From contig CM022679.1 of the NCBI GenBank assembly GCA_012295275.1, positions 6,425,157 through 6,489,156 on the forward strand: 64,000 nt of DNA, written 5' to 3'. This document shows, one piece after another, positions 1 through 13,800 of this stretch. The notes beneath the pieces were generated by a model, which was given only the letters and a program-made list of their open reading frames with translations, was not told the origin of the DNA and made no database searches. The position numbers and the translations under genes were made by a program. Source of the DNA: Chrysomallon squamiferum. Lineage: Eukaryota; Mollusca; Gastropoda; Neomphalida; Peltospiridae. The stretch's first letter is position 1, and the number at the start of each line of letters is the position of its first letter.

Positions 1-29
1 ATGCAAAAAGAAAAATAATAGAAAATACA

Positions 30-206
30 ACATTAATAAATAAATTATTGAAAATAATTTTTCAAAATATTGTCATTTTGTTTACTTGATTAAATAAATT
101 TGGTCACAATATTATTTGTTTTAAAACGTAAAGGCAAGAAGATTTACGGTCTAAGAGAAATAACTCTATCTTAAAGTAAAACAAGAAACGCCGAGTTGTG
201 TAACGT

Positions 207-241
<35 letters not shown>

Positions 242-268
242 TAAATAAATAAATAAATAAATAAATAA

Positions 269-314
<46 letters not shown>

Positions 315-1610
315 TAAATAAATAAATAAAATCTTTAAATCAAATTAAATTATCATTACTTTTATTTTCTTGCATTCCACAGTGTCACACAATTTATTTT
401 TGTCTATGCTGATTTTACTTCAACAAATGTGAGTTAATACTACAAAGAACCATGAAAATGTTATTAATTTATTAAGAAAAATAATAACATTAAGAATAAT
501 AAATAAAAAATTGCTTAGTTTTCTATTATTTTTTAATTATTTTATTTTATTTTATTTTTCTTGATTGTCTGGTATTAGTACTTGAAAAACCAAAATCTTT
601 TATTTAGAGTTATTCCGCTTGCACCAGTGTTGTTCCTTCTTATTTAATTTATTTAGCTGTTTATTTATTTATTTATTTATTTATTTATTTGTTTGTTTGT
701 TTGAAACCAGAATTTCACACTCTTTCTAGATTGTGCCTTTAAGGTGTATTTCCATTTACCAAAGAATTATTTTATTTTATTTTATTTTATTATTTCTTAA
801 TATTATTTTCATTTTACTTGATAAATTTATGCTATTATTCATTCATTCATTCATTTTTTTTTTCAAATTTTTTTTCATGTAGTAATATTATGATCAAAGA
901 ATACATAATAACGAATGTAGAAAAAAATATTGAATGTTTCAAAAATTTCTTTTAAATGAATAATAATAATAATAATAATAACAGAAAATACATTAATAAA
1001 TAAATTAGAGAAAAATAATTTTTCAAATTATTGTTATTTTGTTTACTTTACTCGATGAAATATTTTAGTCATAATATTATTTGTTTTGCTCATAGAGGTT
1101 TACTTATTCACTGGCGTATTCAAGTATTTTCATTTTTTGTCATTTTAATACTGCTTGAACTAGCGTTTAAAATGTAAAGGCAACAATATTTACGGTCTAA
1201 GAGAAATAATAAATAAATAAATAAATAAATAAATCTTTAAATCGAAATTCCGTTCTTATTCTCCTAAATCAAGAATAATAATTTTAAAAATATCTTTATT
1301 TTATTTTTCTTTCCCGTGAGGTATTAGTAACGGAAAAAAACAAATTATTTTATTAAGAGTTATTCCCCTTACACCAGTGTTGTTGCTTTCTAATTTTATA
1401 CATTTATTTATTTATTTATTAGACTGTCATCATCATTTGATTTTTCATCATGATTTTTTTTTTTGGTTAGGAATAATCAAAATAAATTGCTTATAGAATT
1501 AAATATAATATTACTAGGCTTACAATCGATGCAAAATATATTCTTTATTTCTCAGGTATCCGAGAACATGAAAATGTCAAACATCGTTTTAGAGTTATTC
1601 CCCTTACACC
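30..1610. repeat. Diverged repeat present in two to three copies
   Basis: Several blocks recur in the same order. ACATTAATAAATAAATTA is found at about 29 and again at about 989. A block containing TTTACGGTCTAAGAGAAATA is found at about 143-162 and 1191-1210. A block matching AGAGTTATTCC-CTT-CACCAGTGTTGTT is found at about 606-634 and 1356-1384, with a third partial copy (AGAGTTATTCCCCTTACACC) at about 1591-1610. The copies differ by substitutions and by an insertion of about 85 bp in the second copy. The pattern suggests an old tandem duplication or two copies of one transposon; no coding capacity was seen. Confidence 0.6.
215..331. repeat. Compound A-tract / (TAAA)n / (TAA)n microsatellite
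   Basis: A run of about 28 A is followed by tetranucleotide ATAA units, about 13 TAA units, and more ATAA units. An A-tail followed by A-rich tetranucleotides is a typical remnant of retrotransposon insertion, but no upstream element could be recognised. Confidence 0.9.
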
Positions 1611-4600
1611 ATTTTGTGTTTAGTTTTAATTTGATCACAACCACGTAATAATGCAAATAAAATAATAATACACTTATATACGTTTGTGCAAGAACGAAAT
1701 TTTGGCTTTTACATATACTATTATCTAAAATAAAAATAGAAAAAGCGACTAGAAAAAAAGAAAGAAGAAATAAAGTTCTTCATTTTATTTATGTTTTTTT
1801 TTTTTTTTTTTTGAATTAGTTGCATAGATATAAAGTGAAATTTTTTCATAGTATCTGTAACCATCAAAATAAAAAAAATATATATTATAGTAGTTTGTTT
1901 TAAACATAATATTAATACTTGTACTTATATAATCATTAACTACACAAATTCAATCATCTGTACTTCCACCTGAGGATTGTAATGTCATCCTGTCTAAATG
2001 AAAGTTAATGTAAAAAAATAATAATAAACAAAGAAACTTGCTGCAGCTGCTAACCAAAACACACCAAAAATCTATATTTTCTCATCAGAATCAGATTAAC
2101 CTAGAAATGCTATTAACCTTTAATAAAAAATATTATGAACACTCCAATGAAAAAAAATAAGAACAAAACATTATTTTAAATTTTTTAATGCATTTACTGT
2201 AAGAATAGTAACAGAACGTGGAAATAACAACTCCACCAGATCTGATCAAACCACTTACAGGAGTATGTACATTTTGTAACATACAATTTGCAGCTATACT
2301 TTTAAATATATGATAATACATGTACAAACTGAAGTGGTTGCATTTCTACCAGCTCAATGTAACATTAAACATAGTATATGCTTATGGTTATATACAAGTG
2401 CAATACCCAAAACTTACAATTTCAATATAAAATATTTTTCTATAAATGAATGAACCAAAAAAAAAAAGAAGCATAAAAAAATGTTTACAACATTTATGTC
2501 TAGTTTCACTGTATTCATAAATTCATGTACAAAATAATTAAATTCACCACTCAGCATCCAGCAAGTGTAACAACATATACTTTTAACCCACATAAATTAT
2601 CAGATTATATAACCAACCACTATATAACAATCTACCCACCAACATGGTTATGTTAGAAAATCTTGAACACTATTTGTTTTATATTTGTGTCCCTTTATTG
2701 CTTCCTAACAAACATAAAAATAATCATATACTGCACAATTTGTTTCAGTCATAAAATTATTCAAAGTGTGCATTCTCTGAAAATTCATGGATATGTTCAA
2801 GACTTGTACTTGGTGCTTTAAAGTATTTATACTTCACGCTCTACAGAAATTAAATCATCTGTTTCTTTATTTACATTTAAAGGTAGTATTGATTTACAGG
2901 TCCAAACTGAGATCATGGCCTGTAAGATGTTTATGAAGTTTTGGATTCTGTGAAAAAATCTGAAACACACACATACACAATCCACACATCCATTCATAAC
3001 TTACTGTCTCATATGCTCCATCATCTTCAGTTATTTATAAAGTATTCTGTTTAGTTATATTAATACAGTAACTTTACAGTTATCAGTCGTAGCACACTTA
3101 AATGTCCTAGTAGTATTTGCAATGAATCAAAATATCTTCACTATGATCAGATATTGATTCTTTTATTTTGAAAAACAAAATGCCACAAAAAAAAGAAAAA
3201 GCCACATTAAAAAAACAAAAACAAAGCAGTTTAGTTTGGATAACAGTGATAAAAACAGATTACTTCTTGGAGTTAAAACAAACAATCTCTAGTAATTCAA
3301 AACTAACACTTTATCTCTACTTCACACCACTAAAACAAAGTTAACAAAACTTCCAAATGCATAAAAATAACCCATATATTAAACTGCTGATCATATATTT
3401 ATATATATATTTCCAGCAGCAACACATAAGTTGAACATTTACATATTATGTACATTCATAAATTTACACACATAAATTCAGTTATTTCATCTTTCATTCA
3501 TTATATACAATAAACATTATTCAAATGAAATTACAGGTTAGGAGTTACAGGTCAAAATCCACTATCCACAAATCCAAGAATCTTTGAAAACCTATTTGCT
3601 GTTTTTTGTTATTTGTTATGAAATTAGTATTTTGGATGAGTATTAAGTGTCACTGGTAGTTATGATCTGATGTATTTAATATTTTACATAACAAATCTTG
3701 CACACTTTCTACCATCCACTACTAAGGATAATGGATATTTGATCTGAATTAATTTTTTGCTATTTAAAAATACTCCTAGCTATTCCCAAATTGTTCCTGT
3801 TAACTTTTTATATATATATACACAACTGATAACATTCAGAAAAAGAAACAGAATAAATAATTTCCTGTACCCCCAACTCTCCCCATAAATCTAGACTTCC
3901 ACTTTTATTTTTACAACCAATATAAACACCACGGTATTTTTAAAATCATGAATTGTAACTAATTTAACATTCTGTAATATTTAATTTACTACAACATAAT
4001 CTTGGTTTAAAAACTGTTCAAAATCACATCAATATAATCTATAGTTTTTAGACTGTTAATTATTCTTAAACTGGTTTACAGACTTTTTAATTTTTTTGAC
4101 ACAATGGACAAAATGACAAACATTATATCATGTTATATTTTCTGTTTAAAAAAAAAAAAAAAAAGTGTAATTGAAAACCACATCTGATGACAAACTATTA
4201 CCTGAAAAAGAAAAATCAATTGCAATTAATGAACAAAAAAACCTAATAAATTTTCTTAGCTGTGTCTGATTAAGTATGTAAATTGACAACTTCTAAAAAA
4301 GACCAAACTGTCATAAAATTGAAACTGGTCAACTTTAAAAGATAAATTAACTTCAGTTTTGTCAAAGTAACTCTTTGTGTGGTATCACAATTAAAATCCA
4401 TGTAAAACGGTGTTAATGAAAATTGCAAAGGTTCTTAAACAAAATTAAATACACAATTGTAACAGTACACTGGAATGAATTACACATTGTAACAAACAGC
4501 ACACACAAAATGACAATAAAAATGAAAATTCAACTTGCTAATCAAGGTTCTCATAGCAATAAATAAAACACAAATCTTCTCAACTTTATTCACTTTCATC

Positions 4601-5381
4601 TGAAACTACTAGTATTTATCTTAGGTCAGGGAATGGAATTAAAAATATGATTTAAAAAAAAAAAAAATCTGTTTTATATGGTTCTACTTTCAGTTAAGTA
4701 CAAATTTATTCCATTACCCCATTCATGCTTGTGTATGTATAATATCAGCCATTCAAAATACATCCGTAACATTTAACAGAACAGTTTATCCTTTAATACA
4801 ATACTGACAAAATGCTGTGGGGATTTTTCAAGACAAATTCAAAATATTAAATATTCAAAAATAGATTTTATTTCATGACTATGCCAGTATGGCAGTGTCA
4901 GTGAGATCATGCCCAAGGAAAAAAAAATGAAAAGGCTATTGTTGTAAACTGAAAACTAATAGCTTAAGGTACTTTAAAAATGTAATATTGTTTTGTTTCT
5001 TTTGTTAAAATAAAATATTAATTTTTCTTTTATTGGTTGAGATTAATGTTTTATATATTTTCCAGTTTATTGGTTATTAAAAAATGTTTTAAAAATGTTA
5101 TAACGATACTATCTTTTCTTGATGTAAGTTCCCAATTTTAATCTGAAAAATAAAGACAACTGAATGAATAAAACAACAGAAATTAAATTATACACAGATA
5201 AAGCTATGAAAATATCCTGAATAACACCAGAACCATGTACTTTTAACATTCAGTTTAGCATTGAGTGTTAATCTGCACTGTTCATGTAAGTACTTTTATC
5301 AATCAGCTACTGCAATGTGGTTTCATCATCTTCACCACTGTTGTTTGAAATTATTTCAAGTTTTTAGTATTCCTGCATTTT

Positions 5382-5387
5382 TTTATT
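5382..5387 (-). terminator. Candidate polyadenylation hexamer for TM9SF3
   Basis: AATAAA on the minus strand lies 159 bp downstream of the TM9SF3 stop codon (5546-5548). Many such hexamers occur in this AT-rich DNA, so it may not be the one used. The TM9SF3 3' UTR could extend several kb further, because 1930-5545 is comparatively non-repetitive. Confidence 0.25.
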
Positions 5388-5545
5388 CACAGACTTTCAG
5401 AAGTAATTGGTATGATGATAAATCATACACTGACATGTCGAAGATTAAGAATTCTCAACACACCCATCCATCACCATAAACAGTTAACACATCACATTTC
5501 ACATTTTCAGCTGTCTAATGCACAGGAGGAGGAGAATGGACAACA

Positions 5546-8500
5546 TTAATCAATTTTTACTGTTGAATAGATTTTTCTCACAAACTTGCTTGTCCCAAGA
5601 TAACCAAAGGTTCCTGTGAGGAAAAAAAAGAAAAAAAGAAACACAAATATTATATTATCTGGCACCAGAATTCAAGAAAAATTTATAGAATTAAAAAAAA
5701 AGAAGAAGTTTCCTTTGTTTAAATTTTTAAATATTTTTTTTAATTTATAATCATCAAACATCCTTGTTATTAAGCAAATATAAATACATTTATAAAATTA
5801 TGTATTTTTATCATATTATGCCCCAAAAAGCATGCTCTTATAAAATGTTCTCATGTTTTATTAATTCTTGTCATTTGAACAAGATTTCAACTGAAGAATA
5901 AGCAGTAACTTACCACACATAATACCAAGACCCACACTAAACAATGCCATGTAACCAAAGTAGAAGGTTGTCTGGAACAGGCCATACATTCTGAAAATTT
6001 TAAAATATTACAATAAGAAATATTAGAAGTATTTAAAATCAAAATGTTTTCTATACATATTAAACTGTACTGTACTACTATGCTGTTATGATATTGCTGA
6101 AATGTAATTTTTAATCCGAGAAGATATGTTTTCAGTTAATATTATGCATACTTTTCAATTTATGGACCTAAGAATGAGAAAGTCCCGGTTTTCAAAAGAA
6201 AATTTTTACTTTTTCAGAATCACATTGAGATAAAATAAAGGTAGAAAGTATCACTTACTTTGTTTTGAAGAAAAAATAATAAAATGAATAAAGATAGACA
6301 TAGCCTGAAGTAGATGCTGCTGCTAGAAAACTGGTCCACTGCCTGTGTAAAAGAAGGAATCATTTATGAAGACAAATTCCACAACACGAAATAATTATTT
6401 GGTAAAATTTAAAAACATACATTTTTTTCCTGTAGACTCTGGTAAAAAAAAGATTTTATTATGAGGTTAAAAAATATAAATAATATAAAATTAAAGCTAA
6501 TACAGATTGTGTTATTCATGTATCTTTACCATTTTTAAAAGAAACAGTAAAAATGAAAAAATATCAATCTGAAACCTGTTAAAGAATGTTGATTAAATGT
6601 TTTTCTAAAGTCAATTAACAGGTTTTCCAAAACAGTTTAAAACAACTTCAATAAAGAAAATACCATAATAAAGGTAATATAGTGCTTGTTCTTTTAATTT
6701 ATTAAATGAACCTTATAGCAGACATACCATCGATAATCTTCTGCATTCAGTAAGAAGTAGGTGCAGACAATGGTCACACAGGTGGTTACAATGGCCAGAA
6801 TTAGAAACACAAGCAGCATGAAACCATACACATAATATATCTTGTAGGCCCAGAATGATGTGAAAATAAAATACCTGTGAAAACAAAACAGAAATTTTAA
6901 CATAAAAATGATAAACTATATAAATATGTTTAGCATTCACAGTGAAATCAATCATATAAATCAAAATAACTTTATATGCTTTGTCAGTAACAAAAAAGGT
7001 ATAACAGGATACATTAAATATTACTGAAAATATTTGTAAAATGATATCCTTAAACCAAATTAATATTATTCTAGGTTTAACATTTTTCAAAACTGATAAT
7101 GAAATTTCTTTGAATATTTTTCACAATTACTAATCTGGTGCATACACTAACAGAACAAAGAAAATAACTATGGAATAAAAACATACATTTCAATAAATAT
7201 GGAGCCAAAAGGCAGAATGCCTCCCAGGACAACAATGACTGATGGTTCCATAAACCTGAAAATTATAAAAATAATAATTGATATATAAATTCTAATGACA
7301 CAGTTATAAAAGCTCTGACAGAAACTAGTGTTACATTTTAAATAATTTAATCATATCTTTTTTTTTTTAAAGTTATTTATATTAGCAACATGTTAACTGC
7401 TCACAATTGTCTGTTTATTACATCACTGTGACATATTTACCCAATAGTCTTAACTATGTGGTGAAATAAACATATTTCAACTTTTCTTTATGTTCTACTC
7501 ATATAAAATATTAATAATTCCTAATGCAATTCACCATTTCTTTTCTGGGATAGGTCTTGGAACAGCATTGATCCGACATGGGTAATTTGGTTGGCCAGAC
7601 AAATTGCGACCAAGAACTGTGCCCACCAGTGTCAGTGGGAGGATTACAAAGATACATATACATGTGACAGCCACCTGTAACAGAAATACTTAGTATTTAT
7701 TATGAAAGTACATAAACAGTATCCATTTAATATTAATAAAAATGCATTTGAATTTTATAAGATATAATAACTTAAACAAGTGTGCCAGTATCAGGACATG
7801 TATCAGCAATACAGACGTGACATCCTTAAAAGCTACCATCAAGCAAATTAATTAATGAAAACCACAGGATTAAACAATCACTCAGATATTTAAGTATAAC
7901 TATATGATAATTATGTTAGAAAAAAAAATATCTCCTAAACAACTTTATCAAATAAACCCAATAGATATTTTATTCAAATATAAATGATAGCATTATGATA
8001 AAAATGATTTTTAAAATGTCAATTAAAACAATGGACCTACCATTGTTCCGAATGGAATGGCTCGTGAAGCATGGTAGTATATAGCAATAAAATTGATGAA
8101 GAAAGCTGTCCCACACACAAATGTTGGCAGCATGAAGGCACTCAGTATCATCTGTTTGATCCATACTTTCCCTGTAACATACAAAACAAATAAATTAGGT
8201 TTTCAAAACAGAAACAAGTTTTATATATTATTAATAATAATTAAAATACATTATCAATTCACAATATAATTATTTTCAGCTCGTTATTGCTATATTTTAA
8301 ATTTAAAGATAAATATTATTTTCCAGTGAAAAACACCAAAATAAATTATTAACTCGGAATGGGAATTATACAACTTTCTAGACATGATCAGTTTTCCAGA
8401 CATCTTTAACAATCTGTAAATACCTACCTCCCATTCTTGCATACAGACTGCCACCACAATATCCATTCACAGGTGCTGTGGCTGCATACACAAATATGGC

Positions 8501-11500
8501 TGTACTAAGCAGGGAACCTCGCCTAAAAAACACAGCCCTATAGGTTTATTATTCCTAAATAGTTTTTTAAAACAACTTTCTTTTCAAATTATAACCTATT
8601 CTGATTTACAGATAAAATAATTTTTTAAATACTTAATCGTCTTAGTTAATTAAAATAAACAAAAAAAAAGATTGTTTGAATAATTTATTTTTTAAATTAT
8701 AATTTTTATTATGCATAAGTGGTCACTTTGCTGTGAAATAGAAACATTTTTCCCCTGTTATTTAAAAAAAATATAAGTTACTAATATATTAAACTAAATT
8801 CCATAGAAACAGATCACTGCTTTCAAAAATGTATTATGTGCAGGAATGGCACTGTGTTAATGGGTTATTGTAAATTAACTTGTATATGTATTTACTCTGT
8901 GTACAGCTCTGCAACAATAGCAAATGTTATAACACAAGTAGCTACAATAGCTATGTGATAACCAGTTCCAATCAGTGATGAAAATAACATAGGATGTGAA
9001 GCTGGGCGGAAAACATCACCGTGAACCTGTTTCCATCCATATTCATCTCCAAGATCCTTTTCCTGCAAGTATCGTATTTAAAATGGTAATTAGTAACTGA
9101 AGCAACTAATATAGGTGTTACTGTTTAACAAGTCTGAAAGCAGCCAATTCCTCATTCTGTTTAAAAATTATTATGTTACAGACTGTAGACACTAGGTCCC
9201 ATATTTGATATCAACATTTTTTTAAACTTGCCAGACCTTCACATTTAATCCATGTGTTATTTATAATTAACTATTTTCATTTTTGAAGTGATTCAAAATG
9301 CAAACATAATATCCTTCATCAATGTTAACATCACTATATGCCTTCATAACTTACCATGTCATCAAGATCTTCTTCTTTGCTGTATCTGGCATAGTCCTTG
9401 CGAAGAGTTCTCATCAAAATCATACTGACCAACCCAACCAGAAATATGACCATCATGAAGGAATTGAAAATGCTGAACCAATGGATCTGAAATATATATA
9501 TAACATTTATATATCATTAACTCTAGATTTTGTCTTAACATGGAGAAAAGAACCATTTGGAAAATATTTGACATTTTAAATTCTAGACTATGAACAAATC
9601 AACATATAAATTAATCATGCTATTAACAAAAGTAATATAAATGTAATACAGAATAAATTTAAAATTTAAGAAAGTTGTGAAATATGATTAGTGATGGAAG
9701 TAAAACTTATATAAATAAATAAATATATTCTTCACTATTTATTCATTTAATTATGTATAATTTTATTAGAATTATAAATTTGATTTATCAACATGATTTT
9801 TTTTATTGACACATCAATATATTGAGATGTTATATTCTTACCCGATGCTGAAAGAAGTTGGGATCCAGATACTTATCAAATCTGTCAGCAAATTTTACCT
9901 TTGATTCATGCCATTTCACCTGAAAATATTTATCAAGTCCAACAAAATGTTATCAATAATGTATTTTTGATTCTGTCTGGGGAGTACTTTCACTGTAGTA
10001 TAGTTAATGTAACTATTTAAATATCTTGGCTTTTAAAAATTAAAAAATAAATAAATCTTTGTTTCATAGTACCATTAAATCTCTTTAAAAAAATGGTTAG
10101 TTATTTAAGAGAAAAGCCATGTTGATGCTGTGATAAAAAAAAATTGAAATCATCTGTCACTGCAGCTTCACACACAACAAAATATCTGTATAATATTAAC
10201 AAGAACAGAAATGGGCCAATCGGTTCACTGAATGTACACAAGTTACTATTACAAGAATGCAGAGCTGCTGCAAACATTTACCTCGTATGTAAATGGAATT
10301 TTTATTCCTTGAGTAAGTTTAACTTTGACCTCGCTTGTCAGATTAACATCAACAATCATTTTGCCATTGTATCCAATATCAAACTTTTTGTGAGTCCATA
10401 TATAGTGTCCATCTCCACCTTCATCAATTTCTCCAACAATACCTAGGAATGGTAAAATAATAATAAAAATGAAATAAAATAATGAATAAATACAAAATAA
10501 AATATTTTCTTTGGATAGAATTCACAGACAATATAATAAAAGCTAGAAATGATCTATTATATACATGTTTCTATTATTATACTTGCCCCATATTGGAAGA
10601 TCATCAATATACATCTGATACCAGTAATGATTCCTGACTGCATAGATGAAAGCTTGAAACTTCTTTTCTGTTAATTCAATAGAACAGTATTCTGTTTTCA
10701 CCATGTCAGCTACAAAAGAATGCATAAATTGTTAGACAAACTGAAACTAAATATTTATTATTTATGTCATAAACAGAAAATATAATGTCAAAAATAAAGA
10801 CAAACAAATACCTTTAAAATCAATATCAAGTCCACTGAAGTCCAATTCAACACCAAGGAGAGCTTCACCAAGAGTTTCATGATAATGACTTATTGACTCT
10901 TTAGGTCCACGGCAGAATGGCAGTGAATAGTATTCGTAAGTCTCTTGTCGATTGTGGTATGGTCCAACAGTATTCATCCAGAGAACAACCTCTTCTCCAT
11001 CTTCATACTGTGGGGGAAAAAATATTAAACTGTATCATCTCAAAATCATAGAGAAAATTATAAATGCCACCTTTAATGCTCTATACAAAACTGTACTCAT
11101 TTATTAATGATACCTCCCCAACCAAAAAAAGAGATGTTATTTTTGCAGACTATAATAATTAATTAAAATATTATTTATCAAAAATTTGGTAACAACTACA
11201 AAAAACAAGATAGACAAAAGATATACTTATAAAAATCCATTAAAATTTGAACAATCTCACTAGGATATAATGTTATCACATTGTAAAAACAAAAAGATTT
11301 TCCTTCCAAATAAAATTTCACTATTTGAATGTGTGAATGTATATCATACTATATGTGAAATAAAAAATAAAAATAACGCATTTATAGAACAGTGCAAGAC
11401 AATTATCATTATTATTTTTCTTTTTTAATTAAATTTGAAATTTTATTATTGTTTTTAATTATTTTTCCTGAAGGGTTAAATTATTATTTTCAATTTTGTA

Positions 11501-12314
11501 ATAAAGAAAATATATAATCATATGAAAACTGCAGTGGATAATGGAATATTGACAACTAATATAAAATGGTTATATTAAAATTATAAAATATTTAATATAC
11601 ATCACACTGGTCGATGAAATGTCTTAGAATACATATGATATAAATCATAATGTTTTGGTACTGACAATCTATCATACCTTAGTCAAAATATGGTAAAAGT
11701 ATTGACAGTTTGTTATAAAACTATAATCTCTTTACCTATCCTTTATAATTACAGTTTAATAATTAAAATATATGTTTATCCTCTTTAGAGAACATACTAC
11801 ATAATATACGATATCAAATTTTTCATACCTGCTATTCAGCTATATGTATATTTTATTAATTTTGATGTAATCTTCCACAATTTAATGTTCAGAATCTGTG
11901 ATGCAGTCATTCTGATGTAATTTGATAAGCGACACAAATCACGAAAATACTGACTATAATAATGTATTACTTTTATAAATAAAACAGTTATAATACTAGT
12001 ACTAATAAAACCAGTGCAGGTTGCTACTTGTAGATTTCCAAATATTGGTTTCTTAAAAAATGTAAGTATGTACTAGAATCATAAACCTATAAAATAAATG
12101 GTTTAAAAATGCTCTTTTGTTTTATTACTAATCATTAAGTCCAACTATATTAATCGTTTAAGTGAATCACGAATGAATTTGTATTATATAAGTTGACAAC
12201 TGACAGTTCATACACCACCAATGTAATACTTACAATATGATTATGCTCATCACATCGAATAAGACAAAACAAAAAAGATGTAATCAGTAGTTTTGTTAAA
12301 TGTATAACGGTCAT
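5546..12314 (-). CDS. TM9SF3: Transmembrane 9 superfamily member 3 (nonaspanin), complete, 15 coding exons
   Basis: Coding exons, 5' to 3' on the minus strand: 12234-12314, 10812-11007, 10587-10709, 10282-10442, 9842-9919, 9355-9486, 8896-9062, 8428-8522, 8041-8171, 7535-7674, 7187-7255, 6728-6874, 6259-6342, 5914-5990, 5546-5613. They sum to 1749 nt (582 aa; the human protein is 589 aa as I recall) and all phases agree. The start is the ATG at 12312-12314, followed by a signal peptide (about residues 1-21, cleavage near C/DEHNH). The lumenal domain includes [29 protein letters not shown] and [15 protein letters not shown]. The first membrane segment starts near residue 214 ([18 protein letters not shown]), and eight more hydrophobic segments follow. 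Recognisable TM9SF motifs include [31 protein letters not shown] and [13 protein letters not shown]. The C-terminus VKID fits the KxD Golgi-retention motif described for this family. The protein acts in Golgi/endosomal membranes, probably in sorting of membrane cargo. Intron 3 uses a GC donor. Confidence 0.97.
12234..12314 (-). CDS. TM9SF3: TM9SF3 first coding exon with signal peptide
   Basis: This 81-nt exon encodes 27 residues: [20 protein letters not shown], then CDEHNHI. It is a hydrophobic leader followed by the DEHxH start of the mature lumenal domain seen in other TM9SF3 proteins. The donor reads ATT|GTAAGT. It is separated from exon 2 by a 1.2-kb intron (11008-12233), so simple ORF scans miss it. 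Confidence 0.9.
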
Positions 12315-12370
12315 GTTGATACACAAGACAATATCTGATGCTATGTATAAAATTAGATTTAGATGGATTC

Positions 12371-12430
12371 TTTAACCGAGTCGTCAACACAAAATGCGAA
12401 AAATGGCAGCATCCATTGGCCACGTAGCTT
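12371..12430 (-). promoter_or_regulatory. TM9SF3: Probable TM9SF3 proximal promoter (CCAAT box, YY1-like site)
   Basis: About 60-115 bp upstream of the TM9SF3 ATG, this patch contains CpGs in otherwise CpG-poor DNA. On the minus strand it reads ACGTGGCCAATGG (CCAAT box next to ACGTGG, 12414-12425) and then GCTGCCATTTTT (12400-12411); the complement, AAAATGGCAGC, is like the YY1 core AANATGGC. The position fits a core promoter. The assignment comes from motifs only, and no transcription start is visible. Confidence 0.4.
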
Positions 12431-13149
12431 CATGGGAAATAACTCTAGAATATAACATATAAAAAAAATGTTTTTTGCTTTGATGGATTTTTAGTATTGA
12501 ATTAAAGTATTAAATATAGTGATTTTACTCATATTTATCTTTTTTACGTCAAAATATTATTGAATATCTCAACGTTTTATGTTAGTAAAAAATAGCAAAA
12601 TAACTTTTTAGAATATTTACTATTTGAAAAATAAATGTAATAATATTTAGGATATTCGTACCAGCACATGTATCAAATATTTTACAAGTTTTTGATGATG
12701 GTATTAATGAATGAATCAACAATTTAAATTTCATGCAAATTACCGATGTTTGAAAATACATTTTATATTTTACAAGTCGGCTTATATTTTTCGCCTACCC
12801 ATTTTTATCCGCCACAGACCCCCATTTTATTTATTTCTCGGCCCTATCAAATAAATCCTTGGTTGTACAAAAGAAAAACTTAATTTTAATTTCTTTTCTT
12901 TTGACTTTTTTCAGAGGCAATATGTATATAATTTTAGTCTTTGTAATACAGAGAAATACATGTAAAATAATTGAAAGAAATATTTTGTTGCAAGTACTAT
13001 ATAGCAGGATTTTTGAACATTGTTGTCTATATTTATTTATTTTATTTGTTATAAAAGCAATAAAGTGGAAGTTAAAGAAAGATTCATTCTTGAGTTTTGG
13101 TGGCCCTGTCTGTGTCCTCTTTAAAAATGCACAACCCAAAAATAAATCC

Positions 13150-13368
13150 CAGTGGCCCTGGGTATTCAGTCAGAGAAAAGAACAATAAATTTGGTTGATT
13201 TATATTTAAATCGAATAAAGTGTTTATTTTATGTTTCATCTGTGTTTTCATATTCAAAATATCTTCCTTTCTCTTAATGTTTCTCAGTACTAGGCCTTAT
13301 ACTTGAGTCTTTGGGGCATACAATCAATGTATTGGCCCTGGGCATCACAAGACCTCTGCATGCCACTG
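13150..13368. mobile_element. Possible decayed short DNA-transposon remnant
   Basis: The segment starts with CAGTGGC and ends with its inverse GCCACTG, and carries two direct GGCCCTGGG blocks (13154 and 13334). It is distinctly more GC-rich than its surroundings. CAGTGGC ends are common among hAT-type elements. The 8-bp flanks do not match each other, so no target-site duplication supports the boundaries. Confidence 0.2.
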
Positions 13369-13769
13369 TGTAAGACTTTATTAGCAGCAGTAGGTTTAGT
13401 ATTGTTGTTGTTGTTAGTAACAGCAGTATTGTTTTTCTTCTTCTCCATATTATTGCTCAAATTGTTGTTTTTATGTATTTATTTAATATTATTGCTGTTG
13501 TTCTTTTTATTTATTTGTTTACTACTACTAATTTATGATTATCATCATCATATTTATTATTACTATTATTGCAGTTGTTTTTGGTTCTATTTATATATTT
13601 ACTGTAATTACCGCTACTGCTATTAATACTATACTACCACGTAATGTTTATATTTTATTATTTTTATTACTACTGAACATTTCAAACATTAGTTTTTAGT
13701 GGCCTGAAATTATTCTGTTTAACTACAATGCATAACAATAATTATGAATGAATAAATTAAAAATAATAA

Positions 13770-13800
<31 letters not shown>

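Larger units (their letters stand above)
1..5545. other. TM9SF3 3' flank / possible long 3' UTR; no gene seen
   Basis: No open frame here has the codon character or splice context of a real exon. Positions 1-1900 are dominated by A-tracts, (TAAA)n and (TAA)n and by a diverged duplicated repeat. Positions 1930-5545 are more complex but non-coding, and may be a long 3' UTR of TM9SF3 on the minus strand. Confidence 0.5.

Noticed and set aside
5261-5479. 72-aa plus-strand frame near the TM9SF3 3' end
   Set aside because: No family, no splice signals, and it lies in the probable TM9SF3 3' UTR.
12831-13188. Overlapping open frames of about 100 aa on both strands
   Set aside because: AT-biased chance frames with no domain; the two strands are equally open.
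13303-13626. 107-aa hydrophobic plus-strand frame
   Set aside because: Its Leu/Phe/Tyr richness comes from T-rich triplet repeats; there is no splice context or recognisable domain.
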